Shown: positions 36,769 through 47,098 of the stretch, piece by piece | Layout of the letters: every line of letters starts with the position of its first letter | How positions within the stretch are numbered: position 1 is the stretch's first letter | Source of the DNA: Nitrosospira briensis C-128 | GTDB taxonomy: Bacteria > Pseudomonadota > Gammaproteobacteria > Burkholderiales > Nitrosomonadaceae | Direction of reading: 5' to 3' | Assembly (NCBI RefSeq): GCF_000619905.2 | Contig: NZ_CP012371.1 | Location: 2,935,942-2,999,941, forward strand | DNA length: 64,000 bases | Made by a program: the position numbers and the translations under genes | The notes under the pieces: generated by a model | What the model saw: the letters and a program-made list of their open reading frames with translations, nothing else | Databases searched by the model: none | Told to the model about the DNA's origin: nothing

Positions 36769-37184
36769 TTCTCCTCCTTGCCAGATTATTTTACCCCTTC
36801 AATACCGTCTATCAAGCCAGCGCCTGGGCAATGGCGAACTACAGTGAACCTTTGTTTCCATCATTGATGTCATCCAATCAAAACGCATACCTCTTCACGG
36901 TAAGGCCTGGAGTAGAACAGCCTTGGTTCTTGAGACCGACATGAGTATGAGATAACATGAGATCCGCGGCGACGACTGTCGTCCAGCCCTGCATGCATGG
37001 CCTCTCATCTGTGCGTCGTACCAGAAATGGAGCGTTGCATTGCTGCCTTTCTGGTTAGCTGGAACCAAAGCTGTGCTTGAACGATATCATACCTTGCTTA
37101 TCCAGACGTTATTACGATTTAAGTCGGTAACGGCAGCGCCATGCCGGTGAGTTATCGGCAGACTATTGCGGAGAAGAGCCACAG
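36769..37184. other. Gene-free stretch before DUF488 gene
   Basis: 416 bases between the divergent creA-like and DUF488 genes. Only short overlapping ORFs without ribosome sites; no repeat or RNA recognised. Presumed to carry both promoters. Confidence 0.5.
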
Positions 37185-37532
37185 ATGAATATCGACATAA
37201 AACGCGTTTATGAACCGCCGGAGAAAGAAGATGGGGTGCGCATCCTGGTCGACAGGCTTTGGCCTCGAGGGTTGACAAAAGAGAAAGCAAGTGTCGATAT
37301 CTGGTTAAAGGAAATTGCGCCAAGCACCGATCTTCGAAAGTGGTTTGCTCATGACCACGACAAGTGGACCGAGTTCAAGACGCGTTATCGGGCGGAACTC
37401 AAGGAAAACGATAAACAGGTCGCGCTGCTCAAAGAACAGGTAAAAAAAGGAAAGGTCACACTGATGTATGGCGCCAAGGACGAAGAGTGCAATGAAGCCG
37501 TTGTCCTCCAGGAGTTTCTGGAGAAACTCTGA
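37185..37532 (+). CDS. DUF488 family protein (YeaO-like)
   Basis: 115 residues, cytoplasmic. DUF488 marks: [52 protein letters not shown] and the C-terminal [18 protein letters not shown]. Function is not established. Monocistronic, with GGAGAAGAG upstream of the ATG. Confidence 0.92.
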   Translation: MNIDIKRVYEPPEKEDGVRILVDRLWPRGLTKEKASVDIWLKEIAPSTDLRKWFAHDHDKWTEFKTRYRAELKENDKQVALLKEQVKKGKVTLMYGAKDEECNEAVVLQEFLEKL

Positions 37533-37775
37533 ACGATATAGGGTTTCATATCATATGGCCCTTATTGATCGCTCTCGGGGCAGCCTTTCCAGCCTATCTT
37601 CCCTTAATGTTGGACACATCAGGTCATTGAGCAAATCGCCTAGCTATAGCGAGTCGGCCCGCTTATTCGCGTTGGATCATCGCTACTGCCGAAACTGCCT
37701 GAAATAGGGTATAGGCCAAGTTTCAGGCCCTCGCGAGCTTTTTTTCCAATGCACAGATAAAGGCTGTTTGTCCTG

Positions 37776-39185
37776 TCAGGAAAGCGGCATGTCGGGTAAA
37801 GCGGAAATATAACGAAGTGCGGTGGCGCTGGGGAGGAAACAATAAGCTGCGCCACGGCAGGTGACAAAACGGGAAAGTCCGGTAAGCTCGACGGGAGGCT
37901 TCTTATTTTCCGTGGGAATGAGAAAAGTTGCGTCTGATGCCGAATTGTTCCCGATGACGGGATCTTTTGTATTGCGCAAGCCTGGCGCAAAGCTTCCCTT
38001 ATTGCTCCAGTCGGACATCAGAAATTCGAACTGATCCTTGAGGCTTACGCCGATAAACAGACCCAGTAACCCGCGCTCGATTCCATCATCGGGATTGGCC
38101 GGGTCATAAGGGGGGCCATAGGGAAGGCCGCGGCGGATAATGCGATGCTTGAGGCCGCTGTTTCCGGCCACCACGGAGCTGCGCGGATTCATGCGGCGGA
38201 TATGCGATCCCAGCGGGCAGCGGTAGCCGCGAGCATCATCGAATGCATCCGGTACACTGTCGCTGGGTACGTAGTCGAAACTGTTGCGCTGCTCCATGGG
38301 GATTTGTTCGTCGGCGGAATGAGGCGAAAGGGAAAGCGGAACGCCATTTCGCCAGCGGCCGCAGAGCTTGGCGGCTATCAACTCCGGGTCGAGTCCGGTT
38401 TGACGGGCAGCGTCTGCCAGAAACTGTTCGAAGCCGTGGCAGTCCTGGGCCAGAATGCGAAACGCCGCAAAGCTCCCGTTTTGACCAAGCGCGGCAGGGA
38501 CCGGCACCGGATAGGTAAAGTCAGCGTACTGGCTGGGGTAGCCGAAAATGAATTCTCCAGCCGGCGCTTTTGGAAGTACGTCCGGCATCGCCGAGGGAAG
38601 CCCGCCATCGATAGATGGCTGTGCGAAACCGTCGCGATACCCGAAGTGTGCCTTGCTTTCAGGCAGGCCGCGGGCTTCATGTACGGAAAGCTCGGACATT
38701 GCGCCGTGCGAATAAGCCGCCCTGAGCTGGGCGGTGACCTGCGCCAGCACATCCTCCGTCTGGGCGAAGAGGAGCAGCAGGATATGGAGATCGGGGCTGG
38801 CGAATGGGTCCTTCCAATGCACCGGGCTGCTTTCTCCTGTATCTCCCACCCGTTCGGCACGGCCCACCGCCCCTGCCACGAATTCCTCCGGAAAAGATGC
38901 AAGCGAACAAGCGGGAAGCCCAAGCGCGGCAAGGCCTGTGTAGGTGAGCCCGACATTGAGGCAATACTGCGGTTTTACCGTCCAATCCGTGGCGGTAGCG
39001 AGCTTGGGCGCGACATCGGCGGCACCGGCGGGGGCTCCGTTACTTCCATTGACCAGTCCCCCCAAAAATCGCCTGGCAGGTTCCGCTTGCTCTACCTTCA
39101 AGGCAATTACGCGCAGGATCGGCATCGCATAAGTGCGGAGGATGAAACCCTGGATGTCTTCGTATGGCAAGTCAGGCATTGTCAT
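37776..39185 (-). CDS. Dye-decolourising (DyP-type) heme peroxidase
   Basis: 469 residues, heme peroxidase. The DyP signature GxxDG appears in HFGYRDGFAQPSIDG (catalytic Asp). The proximal-His block is CPLGSHIRRMNPRS, and the heme-contacting end includes GLLGLFIGVSLKDQFEFLMSDW. No Tat signal is seen, so it is probably cytoplasmic, and its length fits the larger class of the family. A small conserved gene lies 40 bases upstream in the same direction; an inverted repeat at 39218-39247 separates them. Confidence 0.9.
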   Translation of the reverse strand: MTMPDLPYEDIQGFILRTYAMPILRVIALKVEQAEPARRFLGGLVNGSNGAPAGAADVAPKLATATDWTVKPQYCLNVGLTYTGLAALGLPACSLASFPEEFVAGAVGRAERVGDTGESSPVHWKDPFASPDLHILLLLFAQTEDVLAQVTAQLRAAYSHGAMSELSVHEARGLPESKAHFGYRDGFAQPSIDGGLPSAMPDVLPKAPAGEFIFGYPSQYADFTYPVPVPAALGQNGSFAAFRILAQDCHGFEQFLADAARQTGLDPELIAAKLCGRWRNGVPLSLSPHSADEQIPMEQRNSFDYVPSDSVPDAFDDARGYRCPLGSHIRRMNPRSSVVAGNSGLKHRIIRRGLPYGPPYDPANPDDGIERGLLGLFIGVSLKDQFEFLMSDWSNKGSFAPGLRNTKDPVIGNNSASDATFLIPTENKKPPVELTGLSRFVTCRGAAYCFLPSATALRYISALPDMPLS

Positions 39186-39217
39186 TGTAAAGGGTGTTGT
39201 AAATAGAGGGTTGGCAG

Positions 39218-39247
39218 GGCTGCGCTCAGGTCTGACTGAGCGCAGCC
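39218..39247 (-). repeat. Intercistronic hairpin before the DyP gene
   Basis: Perfect 12-base arms GGCTGCGCTCAG / CTGAGCGCAGCC with a six-base loop. It covers the stop codon of the upstream gene and lies about 33 bases before the DyP start. No T-run follows in the minus direction, so attenuation or mRNA processing is more likely than termination. Confidence 0.7.
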
Positions 39248-39732
39248 TGGATATCCAGCACTGTTGCCTGTGGGTAGGCGCTGTAGAAAGGCGCGATGCC
39301 GCCCAGATCGTTGGCTTTTATATAGTCCCGGAAAGCACCGCGATTGCGTTGAACAGGTAAGTGCGGCGCATCCTTCATGTGCTGGAGAAGCACGTTGAAC
39401 ACGTCGCCAATCTCGTCGATGAACTCATTAAGGTAGTCGTCGAACGAGCCATCGTACGTCGTAATTATCGCCAGCTTGGTATTATTTTCGAGGAACACAA
39501 AACGCGCGAAATGTACGATCTTGAGTTTATCGAGCGCAACCCAGATGGGATTTTGTTCTGGCGGGGCCGATTGAATTTCTTTTATTCGCTTATGAAGAAC
39601 CTGGAAATCCTCAGGTGAGCGAATGGTCATGACCAGGGTAAGAGGGCTTTGTACCGTTCTTGATGCCTCTGATATGGCGGTGCTGGCGTCGGACGGCAGT
39701 GCTTGGTCGATGCCGGGGTGGAATAGACTCAT
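39226..39732 (-). CDS. Hypothetical protein linked to DyP peroxidase
   Basis: 168 residues, not named. The middle (LTLVMTIRSPEDFQVLHKRI, VHFARFVFLENNTKLAIITTYDGSFDDYLNEFI) resembles the ferredoxin-like half-domain found in DyP peroxidases, without heme motifs. No signal peptide. Ribosome site AGGAGG precedes the ATG. Its position directly upstream of the DyP gene suggests an operon and a partner or substrate-handling role, which is inference. Confidence 0.75.
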   Translation of the reverse strand: MSLFHPGIDQALPSDASTAISEASRTVQSPLTLVMTIRSPEDFQVLHKRIKEIQSAPPEQNPIWVALDKLKIVHFARFVFLENNTKLAIITTYDGSFDDYLNEFIDEIGDVFNVLLQHMKDAPHLPVQRNRGAFRDYIKANDLGGIAPFYSAYPQATVLDIQAALSQT

Positions 39733-39954
39733 GGGACCTCCTGAGATTGGCGGTGTGCTTATGGCTAATTTTAGAGCCCGTCGTTTTGCTATTGTAGGCC
39801 ACGGAAGCGAAGCCGGAAAAATTCATAGCGGGGCAAACCGGTATGCCGTACCCTACGGTCAATATTCTCGCTCATTCTCATCACAAAAAAATATTGTTCC
39901 TTTGCAAAAATCGGCGAATAATAAACGCTAACGCAGAACTACGGGTTCTGAACG

Positions 39955-40593
39955 ATGAATAAATTCCAAGGTACTTTCGCCGCCATTCTCTTGAATCTGG
40001 TTCTTGGAGATTCAGCTTGGGCGCAAGAGGAGACGCAGCCCGGGAGGGAAAAAGTACAGGCTTTGCATCCGGTCAAGCAGGCGCTCGAGCCCCACGATAA
40101 AAATATCAGGGTCGACGTGCGGAATGATGGCGACCAGATCACCATTGACGTCAATTTTGTCGTTCCGGTCGCGCCCCAGAAGGTATGGGCGGTACTGACC
40201 GATTTCGAAAACATACCCCAGTTTAATCCCGGTATTCTATCCAGTAGAATCACCGGCAGAACAGGCAATCATTGTCATGTTGCGCAAAAAAGTATCACGA
40301 AATACGGTTTCATTGTCTTCTCATTCGAATCCGTCCGAGAAATAAAGCTGGTCCCCTTCGAGAGAATCCACGAACGCATGATCAGCGGCAATATGCGGAA
40401 AATGGAGGAGACTACGGAACTGCTGCCAGAACGAGGGCAAACACGCATCATCTATCGTGCGGTTTTAGTTCCTGGCGTATGGGTTCCTCCAATGGTGGGG
40501 GATGTGTTCGTCAAGCAAGAGGCGCGAGAGCAATTCCAGACATTGATCGATGAAATAATCAGACGAGAGCGGGTGAAAACCGTTAGTCGATAA
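39955..40593 (+). CDS. Exported START-like (SRPBCC) protein
   Basis: 212 residues with a signal peptide (about 1-23, ends DSAWA). The SRPBCC/polyketide-cyclase fold begins with ITIDVNFVVPVAPQKVWAVLTDFENIPQFNPGI and continues to MVGDVFVKQEAREQFQTLIDEI. Such folds bind hydrophobic ligands; being exported, this one probably acts in the periplasm. Ligand unknown. It is divergent from the DyP operon, sharing a 222-base control region. Confidence 0.88.
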   Translation: MNKFQGTFAAILLNLVLGDSAWAQEETQPGREKVQALHPVKQALEPHDKNIRVDVRNDGDQITIDVNFVVPVAPQKVWAVLTDFENIPQFNPGILSSRITGRTGNHCHVAQKSITKYGFIVFSFESVREIKLVPFERIHERMISGNMRKMEETTELLPERGQTRIIYRAVLVPGVWVPPMVGDVFVKQEAREQFQTLIDEIIRRERVKTVSR

Positions 40594-40735
40594 TGTAACG
40601 TCGCAATCTCATTGCACCGGTTGGTGGATGCGGTTTTTCATTATGAAGGAATGAAAGACTGGAAGGCGGAATTGTCTTTTAAGAAAATGAGAATGAATGG
40701 ATTGGTCTGTCTGCTGGATTCCCGGTAAGCTTGCT

Positions 40736-42325
40736 TCAAGGTTCCTCTTGCGCGTCGCGCGGTTTTTGAGGCGGCGGCTCGACAGCGGATTCGCGGCGCA
40801 AGCCCGGAATCTCGACTACGTTGTCCTTCATTCTGTTGGATAGCACATCGGATGCGCTACCGTTTTTTCCGCTTTTGTGTAGCTGGTACGCCTGGATCAG
40901 CAGCGAAATACCGAACCAGCCAGCGATCAGCGCGAAAGGAATCACCAGCAGCAGCGGCTCTACCAATGCAAGTACGGCCAGAAGCAGTAACGCAGCGCCG
41001 CCAGAAAGCATGATTTTCGCCTCGGCCGCGCCGAGGACAAGGCGGTTGGTAATGGCTGCTCCGACGGTGTTACTGACCCGGATCGCACCAGCAGTAAGCC
41101 TTCCCGCACTTCCGCTCTTGCCACTACTACCCGTAACCATGCGTTGAAACCTGGGGAGAGGTTCGGGTTCCGCCACAGGACGGACACGGTCCTTTTCACT
41201 GAGTACGATTTCTGTAGCGTTGTCCAGATCCTGAAGATACATCTGCTCCATCTCATGCGCGAATCCCAGGTTTTCCACGGCAACATCCAATTCCCAATTG
41301 CCGAGCCAACTGGCCAGATTGAGGTTACTTGATCCGACGCGCGCCCAGCGGCCGTCCGCGACGGCTGTCTTGGCATGCAACATCGATCCATTCCACTCAA
41401 ATACACGCACTCCGGCTTCCAGCAAAGGACGATAACCCGCACGTGATATCGGCCGCAAGAACTTGAGGTCGCCACTCGATCCCGGCACCAGCAAACGGAC
41501 ATCCACGCCATCCATCGCCGCGCCTCTCAGCGCCTGCACGTAGCTTGTAGTGCCCACAAAGTAGGCATCGGTAAGCCAGAGCGTTTTTTGCGCCAACACC
41601 GTTATCAGCTGTTCGAGACGGTATAATCCAGCGGTGGCGGCGACGTGGCCAAGCACCCTCATGTCGACCGTGCCTTCCATAGGAATTGACTTCTGGTCCG
41701 GCAGCTCGTCGGCCGGGATTTCGGGTCCAGCCTCAGCCCAGGCGCGGGAAAATGACTGTACCACATCGGCCACGACCGGCCCGCGCACTGCGATGCCCGT
41801 ATCGCGCCACGGCGGAATGTCGCGTTCGGGATAACCTTCCCACATCTGCCCGACGCATAATCCGCTGACAAATGCGACACGATTGTCCACGGACAGCGAC
41901 TTTCGGTGAAGCCGGCTTACCCAGCCCAACGGGCTGTTGAAGCGTGGTGGATTGAAACAGCGCACCTCGACACCGCCATCGCTGAGGCGCCGCCAGAAGC
42001 TGCCCGACGTTTCGGTCAGGGCACCCATCCAGTCGTATAGAACTCTTACCCGGCGGCCTTCTTTTGCTTTTGCGATCAGCGCATCGGCAAACTGCTGGCC
42101 AATATTATCGTCACGAATAATATAATTCTCGAAGTGGACATTCTTTTCCGCCGAACGAATCGCTTCAAGCCACGCGGGATAATTCTCGCTTGCATCCTTG
42201 AGGAGGCGGATGCTGTTACCGTGCACGAGCGGAGCCCCCGCCGCTCGTGAAAATGCCTGGGCGGCCAGAATTCGCGTAGACTGCGACGCCTCGCGCAAAT
42301 GTTCTTTCAGTTTTACGTTTGCCAT
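40736..42325 (-). CDS. Phospholipase D-family protein, cardiolipin synthase-like
   Basis: 529 residues with two HKD motifs: [17 protein letters not shown] and [21 protein letters not shown] (His-x-Lys-x4-Asp each). This is the layout of ClsB/ClsC-type cardiolipin synthases, which join two phosphatidylglycerol-type lipids. Unusually, two hydrophobic helices sit at the C-terminus (about 440-485, [25 protein letters not shown]) rather than the N-terminus. A Pro/Glu-rich tail follows. No adjacent partner. Confidence 0.88.
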   Translation of the reverse strand: MANVKLKEHLREASQSTRILAAQAFSRAAGAPLVHGNSIRLLKDASENYPAWLEAIRSAEKNVHFENYIIRDDNIGQQFADALIAKAKEGRRVRVLYDWMGALTETSGSFWRRLSDGGVEVRCFNPPRFNSPLGWVSRLHRKSLSVDNRVAFVSGLCVGQMWEGYPERDIPPWRDTGIAVRGPVVADVVQSFSRAWAEAGPEIPADELPDQKSIPMEGTVDMRVLGHVAATAGLYRLEQLITVLAQKTLWLTDAYFVGTTSYVQALRGAAMDGVDVRLLVPGSSGDLKFLRPISRAGYRPLLEAGVRVFEWNGSMLHAKTAVADGRWARVGSSNLNLASWLGNWELDVAVENLGFAHEMEQMYLQDLDNATEIVLSEKDRVRPVAEPEPLPRFQRMVTGSSGKSGSAGRLTAGAIRVSNTVGAAITNRLVLGAAEAKIMLSGGAALLLLAVLALVEPLLLVIPFALIAGWFGISLLIQAYQLHKSGKNGSASDVLSNRMKDNVVEIPGLRRESAVEPPPQKPRDAQEEP

Positions 42326-42404
42326 ATGTTATCGCATCATGCGCACGTGTCGCACAGCATCCCTGCTTCGAGCTGCCCCGATCTTCTGAATCACAGTTCG
42401 GGCA

Positions 42405-42719
42405 TTACTCCTCAACTTCCTCGCCGAACTTGAAATCGACATAGCACCGCATGGCGGCGATCAAGGGCGTGAGTCCCTTTTGCCGGTTTCTTCCGGATCT
42501 CATATAGGCAGTGCAGTGCTCCGAACCGGCTTCCAGGCTATGGCTGAGGTTTATGCCCTCTCTTTCTATAATGGGTCCACCTTGCGACCAGTTGCGCGAC
42601 GGTTCCCAGCGAACATGATTGATGACGCAGTACGAATCAATTACGTGCACGTCCGTTGCACCATTTGCTTTCGCCGCCCAGTAATCGAGCAATTCATCTT
42701 TAAGCTCGGATACTTTCAT
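42405..42719 (-). CDS. DUF2591-like small protein (phage-type)
   Basis: 104 residues. The start at 42719 is chosen by AAAGGAG eight bases upstream; the frame extends to 42872 without a ribosome site. The sequence MKVSELKDELLDYWAAKANG, NWSQGGPIIEREGINL and LTPLIAAMRCYVDFKFGEEV matches the DUF2591 family usually seen in phages and prophages. No other phage gene is nearby, so it is a lone relic or domesticated gene. Confidence 0.8.
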   Translation of the reverse strand: MKVSELKDELLDYWAAKANGATDVHVIDSYCVINHVRWEPSRNWSQGGPIIEREGINLSHSLEAGSEHCTAYMRSGRNRQKGLTPLIAAMRCYVDFKFGEEVEE

Positions 42720-43114
42720 AACCGTTCTCCTTTGGGAACTTTTCGATAGGGTCGCAGGGGCTACAGCTTCTGCGTGCGGTTTGCGTAATCGTTCCGGCTT
42801 GCGCCTGTCATTGACAAGATTCATGATGGAGTAAGACCGCCATGACCCGACCCTCGTTTCATCTGGAATCATGAAATCGTCTTTCGCATATCATAGCTAT
42901 ATGGTCGAGTCGGCGGCGCTTCGTACGCGATGGTGGCGGTAACAGGATTATAGGAAGGGTAATAAGGACCCGTTTATATTCTAGTATACTGCGCATACAC
43001 GATGACAAACGTTTGCAACCGCACAGACTTCAACGCTTATTCACTTATGATTTTAGCGATACACGGCTTTAAGCGGGACCACAAAATCAGCATTTTTAAC
43101 TCAGGAGATCGCTA
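42720..43114. other. Gene-free stretch before the small lipoprotein gene
   Basis: 395 bases with no credible ORF. An AT-rich segment near 42975-43060 probably carries the lipoprotein gene's promoter; no motif is certain. Confidence 0.4.
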
Positions 43115-43300
43115 ATGAAAGTACGGAGATTGTTTTATCTGGTAACGCTTTTTCTGACTGTACCCATGCTGTCAGGCTGCTGGCTGCTGGCAGCGGCAGG
43201 CGTAGGGGCTTATGGCGGCTACAAGGCAAATGAAGAGGGTTATACACTGCAGAATCCAATCAAAAAGGAGAAGACCGAGAATCGGGAAGGGAAGGATTAA
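43115..43300 (+). CDS. Small lipoprotein with glycine-rich segment
   Basis: 61 residues. Lipoprotein signal with lipobox LSGC (Cys21), then LLAAAGVGAYGGYKANEEGY, a glycine-zipper-like stretch, and a charged tail. Ribosome site CAGGAG upstream of the ATG. Probably anchored in the outer or inner membrane; role unknown. Convergent with the GGDEF-EAL gene, with a 75-base gap. Confidence 0.75.
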   Translation: MKVRRLFYLVTLFLTVPMLSGCWLLAAAGVGAYGGYKANEEGYTLQNPIKKEKTENREGKD

Positions 43301-43375
43301 GCAAGAGCAACCAAGCCGCAATACGGGCCACTCGACTGATCCTGGTGGATTTCAATGCGCCTTTGCTTCTTCGAT

Positions 43376-46300
43376 TCAGACTACGTGCGACTTCCTGTCC
43401 GTTCGGCTCTGCCACGCCGCTACCCATGCTTCAAACTCGTCAGCTGCCATCGGCCAGGCATACAGGTAACCCTGGCCTTCCTTGCATAAGACGCTTTGCA
43501 GAAATTCCGCCTGCGCTTCGGTCTCCACGCCCTCGGCAATAATGCGCAAGCCGAGGCTGAGACCCATGGCCACAATCGCCGCTGCGATGGCTTCAGCGTC
43601 GATATTGCCCGGCAAATCCCTTACGAAGGACTGATCGATCTTCAATCTGGCGACCGTAAACTGCCGCAGGTATGAGAGGCTCGAGTAGCCGGTGCCAAAG
43701 TCATCGATCGCGACCTTTACCCCAAGCGCGTCCAGTTCCCGTAATTTTCCCAGGGTGGGTTCCACCCCCTGCATCACTACGCTTTCGGTGAGTTCCAGCT
43801 CCAGGTTGCCGTGCGATAATCCTATATCCCTGAGCGCACGCTCAACGGTGGTTACGAAATCGGTTTGCCGGATTTGGACCGCCGAAACGTTGACCGAGAT
43901 ACATATATCCAGTAACCCCCGGTCGCGCCATATCCGGGCCTGCCGGCAGGATTCGCGCAGCGCCCATTCTCCGATCGCGAGAATCAAGCCGCTGTCCTCT
44001 GCGACCGGAATGAATCGAATCGGCGAAACGAGCCCGCGCGTAGGATGCTGCCAGCGCATCAGTACCTCTGCGCCGATTATTCGCTCTGTCGCAAGCTCGA
44101 TTTGCGGCTGATACACCAAAAATAGTTCACCGCGTTCAGCTGCGCCTCGCAGATCGTGTTCGAGACTGAGTCGCTCGATTGCCCGCGCCGTCATGTCATG
44201 TGAGTAGAATTGATAACGGTTCCGGCCGGCCTCCTTAGCGGTGTACATCGAGGCATCTGCGTTACGTAATAGCATATTGGATTCCTTGCCATTATCCGGA
44301 TAGATGCAAATGCCGATACTTGCAGTCAGCAGCAACTCATGCGCTTCGATCAGATATGGCTGCGATAATCCAGAAATAAGCTTTTGCGCAACACGTGCCG
44401 CATCCTCTGCCGTTTCAATCTCACTCAATAGAACAACGAATTCATCGCCCCCGACCCGACTTACCGTATCAACGCTACGCACTGAAGCTTGCATGCGTTC
44501 TGCGACGGCTTTCAACAAATGATCGCCAATATCGTGCCCAAGCGAATCGTTGATCGGCTTGAAACGGTCGAGATCCACGAATAGCACAGCGAGTCGGCCA
44601 GAACGCCGTTCGGCACGTTTAATCGCGACCTTCATCCGGTCCGCTAATAACACGCGGTTGGGAAGCGCAGTGAGAGGATCGTAGTGAGCGAGTTGCATGA
44701 TGCGCTGTTCGGATGCCTTGCGTTCGGTGATGTCGCGCGCGAGAACAATGAAGCGAGGCTCCAGCTCGGCACTCAACTGCTTTCGGGAAACGGAGAGTTC
44801 GAACCACAACTTGCCTTTTTCTCCTGAAAGCTCCAGTTCCACTTGCTTGCCGGAGGACAGTCCTTTTTTCTGGGCCTCCAGCAATGCTGACAGGACAATA
44901 TCGGCCGCGCCCGGCGGAAGGACATCTGAAATTTTCTTGCCAAGCAGATCTTCAACAGGAGAACCGGGCAGGTAAGTGCGAGCGGAATGGTAGGCATGGC
45001 AGCAACCGTCGAGATCGAGCTCGAATAGCAGGTCGGGTATGGCATCCAGCGTGGCTTGCAACTGACTTCGTGCCGCAAGAATTTCAGTCTTTTGCCGCTC
45101 CTGCTCCGTGACATCGCGGATCATGGTGACAACATAATGGACTTCGCCATTATTTCTGTGCACGCATTTGACATCCATGTTGGCCATCACAATCGAACCA
45201 TCCTTGCGGATGAAGCGTTTGTTCGTCGCATAGCCTCCCGACTCTCCCCGCAGGACACGTTCCAGATCGGCAATGTCTTTTTCCATGTCCGCCGGATATG
45301 TCAACTCAACCAGATTCTTTTCGGCAAGCTCCTCGCGGGAATAACCGAGCATTTCGCATAACTGGTTGTTGAATCGCAGCCAGCGCCTGGTATCGGGAGA
45401 GATGATTGCCATACCGATAAATGGCAATTCATAAAAATACTTGAGGAGGCGGTCTTGCTCGGCGGTACGGACAATCAACGCCAGTTGATGAGCGCGCTGC
45501 TGCTGACGCCAGAGCAGAAACAGCATTACGCCTACTGTAGCCATCGCGATCAGGATTACCACGCTGACCCAGAACACCAGGGTCCATAATTGGGCAAGTA
45601 CTTCGCTATGATCGATTTTTGCGAGCAGCTGCCAGCCAGAGCCGGAAATTGGCCGATAGACTGCAACGACCGGCTCGCCGCGATAGTCGGTTCCACTCGC
45701 CGTCCCACGCTGGCCTTCTCGTGCTGCAGTGGCGCCAGGCAAGTCCTCTCTTGCGGCTAACGATTGGCGTTGCGGCGCAGTCGCCCCGGAGCCGCCGGGG
45801 TAGTGCAATTTATTCAGATAGGTGATATTTTCACCTTCTTTGCGGACTAACAATGTTTCCGCGCTGCGGCTGTGGCCCGGCCATTTTTCGACCAGCGGGA
45901 CCAGAAATTGCCCGAGATCCGCACGCAAAATGACCACCGCCACAGCCTCGTCGCTTATCGTATCGTGAACCAGAGGCACCACCATATCCAGCCGGGCTTC
46001 TCCACTTTCGTCCAGAAACAGGTCACTGCTCTGTATCTGGCGGGTCTGCAACGCAGTAGACACCAGCCTCTTGGTAATGGGGGCCAGTTTATGCGATTCT
46101 CCTAACGTCAGGAGAGATTGGCCTCTCGTATCCATCAGCAGCACAGACTCGTAGCTATAAGCCTGCCGAACCGCTTCCAGCCGGTTGCGGATCAGCTGTT
46201 GCAAATGCTCATTCGTATCGTGCTTCAGATTCACTATCCGCTCGATGAGCGCCTGGCTCATCGCTAAGGTTTCTGCATCGCCATGCCGCTCGGAGAGCCA

Positions 46301-46699
46301 GAGCTCGATCTGTTCTGCTTTAAGGTCAACGATAGTTTGGAGATCTGCGTATGCATCCCGCTCTATTTGTGGCTCATATACCTTGACGATGCCGATGCTG
46401 ACCAAGGGTGCGACCATGGCCAGCGAAAAAAATATCAGCAATAACCGATTTGGCGAGACGTTTCCGGGATCAGGTACGGGTACGCCTAAAGGAGTGGCGG
46501 TGCCTCGCCCCCACTTAAGCAGCAGATAAAACATGACGCTACTGATCGCGACAAGAATCAGTTCTTTCGCGAGATAGGCACGGCTCCGCAAAACTGGATC
46601 ATCGAGGGAGAGCGAGATCAAATAGCCCGCAACGACAATCCATAGCGTTGAAAAGGCGGCGTAAAGCAAAACGATGAGCCATGGGTTGCGACTCGTCAT
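43376..46699 (-). CDS. Membrane PAS-GGDEF-EAL c-di-GMP enzyme
   Basis: About 1107 residues. Two N-terminal membrane helices (WLIVLLYAAFSTLWIVVAGYL; LILVAISSVMFYLLL), another at about residue 85, a periplasmic Cache-type sensor domain, and a further helix (VSVVILIAMATVGVMLFLLW). Two PAS domains follow. The GGDEF domain (SRVGGDEFVVLL, near 750) has an intact signature; the EAL domain (GAEVLMRWQHP, near 878; later DDFGTGYSSLSYL) has EVL, a common active variant. It could make or break c-di-GMP, the ligand of PelD. The start at 46699 is chosen before the first helix; 46756 is also in frame. Confidence 0.92.
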   Translation of the reverse strand: MTSRNPWLIVLLYAAFSTLWIVVAGYLISLSLDDPVLRSRAYLAKELILVAISSVMFYLLLKWGRGTATPLGVPVPDPGNVSPNRLLLIFFSLAMVAPLVSIGIVKVYEPQIERDAYADLQTIVDLKAEQIELWLSERHGDAETLAMSQALIERIVNLKHDTNEHLQQLIRNRLEAVRQAYSYESVLLMDTRGQSLLTLGESHKLAPITKRLVSTALQTRQIQSSDLFLDESGEARLDMVVPLVHDTISDEAVAVVILRADLGQFLVPLVEKWPGHSRSAETLLVRKEGENITYLNKLHYPGGSGATAPQRQSLAAREDLPGATAAREGQRGTASGTDYRGEPVVAVYRPISGSGWQLLAKIDHSEVLAQLWTLVFWVSVVILIAMATVGVMLFLLWRQQQRAHQLALIVRTAEQDRLLKYFYELPFIGMAIISPDTRRWLRFNNQLCEMLGYSREELAEKNLVELTYPADMEKDIADLERVLRGESGGYATNKRFIRKDGSIVMANMDVKCVHRNNGEVHYVVTMIRDVTEQERQKTEILAARSQLQATLDAIPDLLFELDLDGCCHAYHSARTYLPGSPVEDLLGKKISDVLPPGAADIVLSALLEAQKKGLSSGKQVELELSGEKGKLWFELSVSRKQLSAELEPRFIVLARDITERKASEQRIMQLAHYDPLTALPNRVLLADRMKVAIKRAERRSGRLAVLFVDLDRFKPINDSLGHDIGDHLLKAVAERMQASVRSVDTVSRVGGDEFVVLLSEIETAEDAARVAQKLISGLSQPYLIEAHELLLTASIGICIYPDNGKESNMLLRNADASMYTAKEAGRNRYQFYSHDMTARAIERLSLEHDLRGAAERGELFLVYQPQIELATERIIGAEVLMRWQHPTRGLVSPIRFIPVAEDSGLILAIGEWALRESCRQARIWRDRGLLDICISVNVSAVQIRQTDFVTTVERALRDIGLSHGNLELELTESVVMQGVEPTLGKLRELDALGVKVAIDDFGTGYSSLSYLRQFTVARLKIDQSFVRDLPGNIDAEAIAAAIVAMGLSLGLRIIAEGVETEAQAEFLQSVLCKEGQGYLYAWPMAADEFEAWVAAWQSRTDRKSHVV

Positions 46700-47098
46700 A
46701 TTACGGTTGAGCAGGAAAGGAACTTTATCATCGAGTATCAAAAATGCGGAGGCCACTCTGGAGATGAAAACGTTCCTGTAGATGATACGTGACTCTTCCG
46801 GTCATCTTGCCAACCATGGAATAATGGCGGGGCTTCCGCTTGTAAGTTGAGCATAAGAGCAAAGCGCTTTTCTGTGTGATGGCTAACAAAGCGGAGTATT
46901 AAAGTGCTTGCAATTCGCTGCAACTCTATGGATTTCTTCCCCATGGAGCAAGAAACATCATATAACGAGTGCGAAAAAAGGAAGCGACCTGCTTTCTTGA
47001 TTGAGCCGGCCATAAAAACGACTCCGGGGTCGACGGTTCCTATCTTATCCAGGAGGCCCATCTTAGCTATACTATGCGTACTGCCGTGGAGGAACATC
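46700..47098. other. Gene-free stretch between GGDEF-EAL and exported-protein genes
   Basis: 399 bases between divergent genes. A minus-strand ORF (46738-47157) has no ribosome site and overlaps the start of the plus-strand gene; I do not accept it. No repeat or RNA recognised. Confidence 0.45.

Noticed and set aside
38145-39206. 353-codon plus-strand ORF
   Set aside because: Shadow of the DyP peroxidase gene on the opposite strand.
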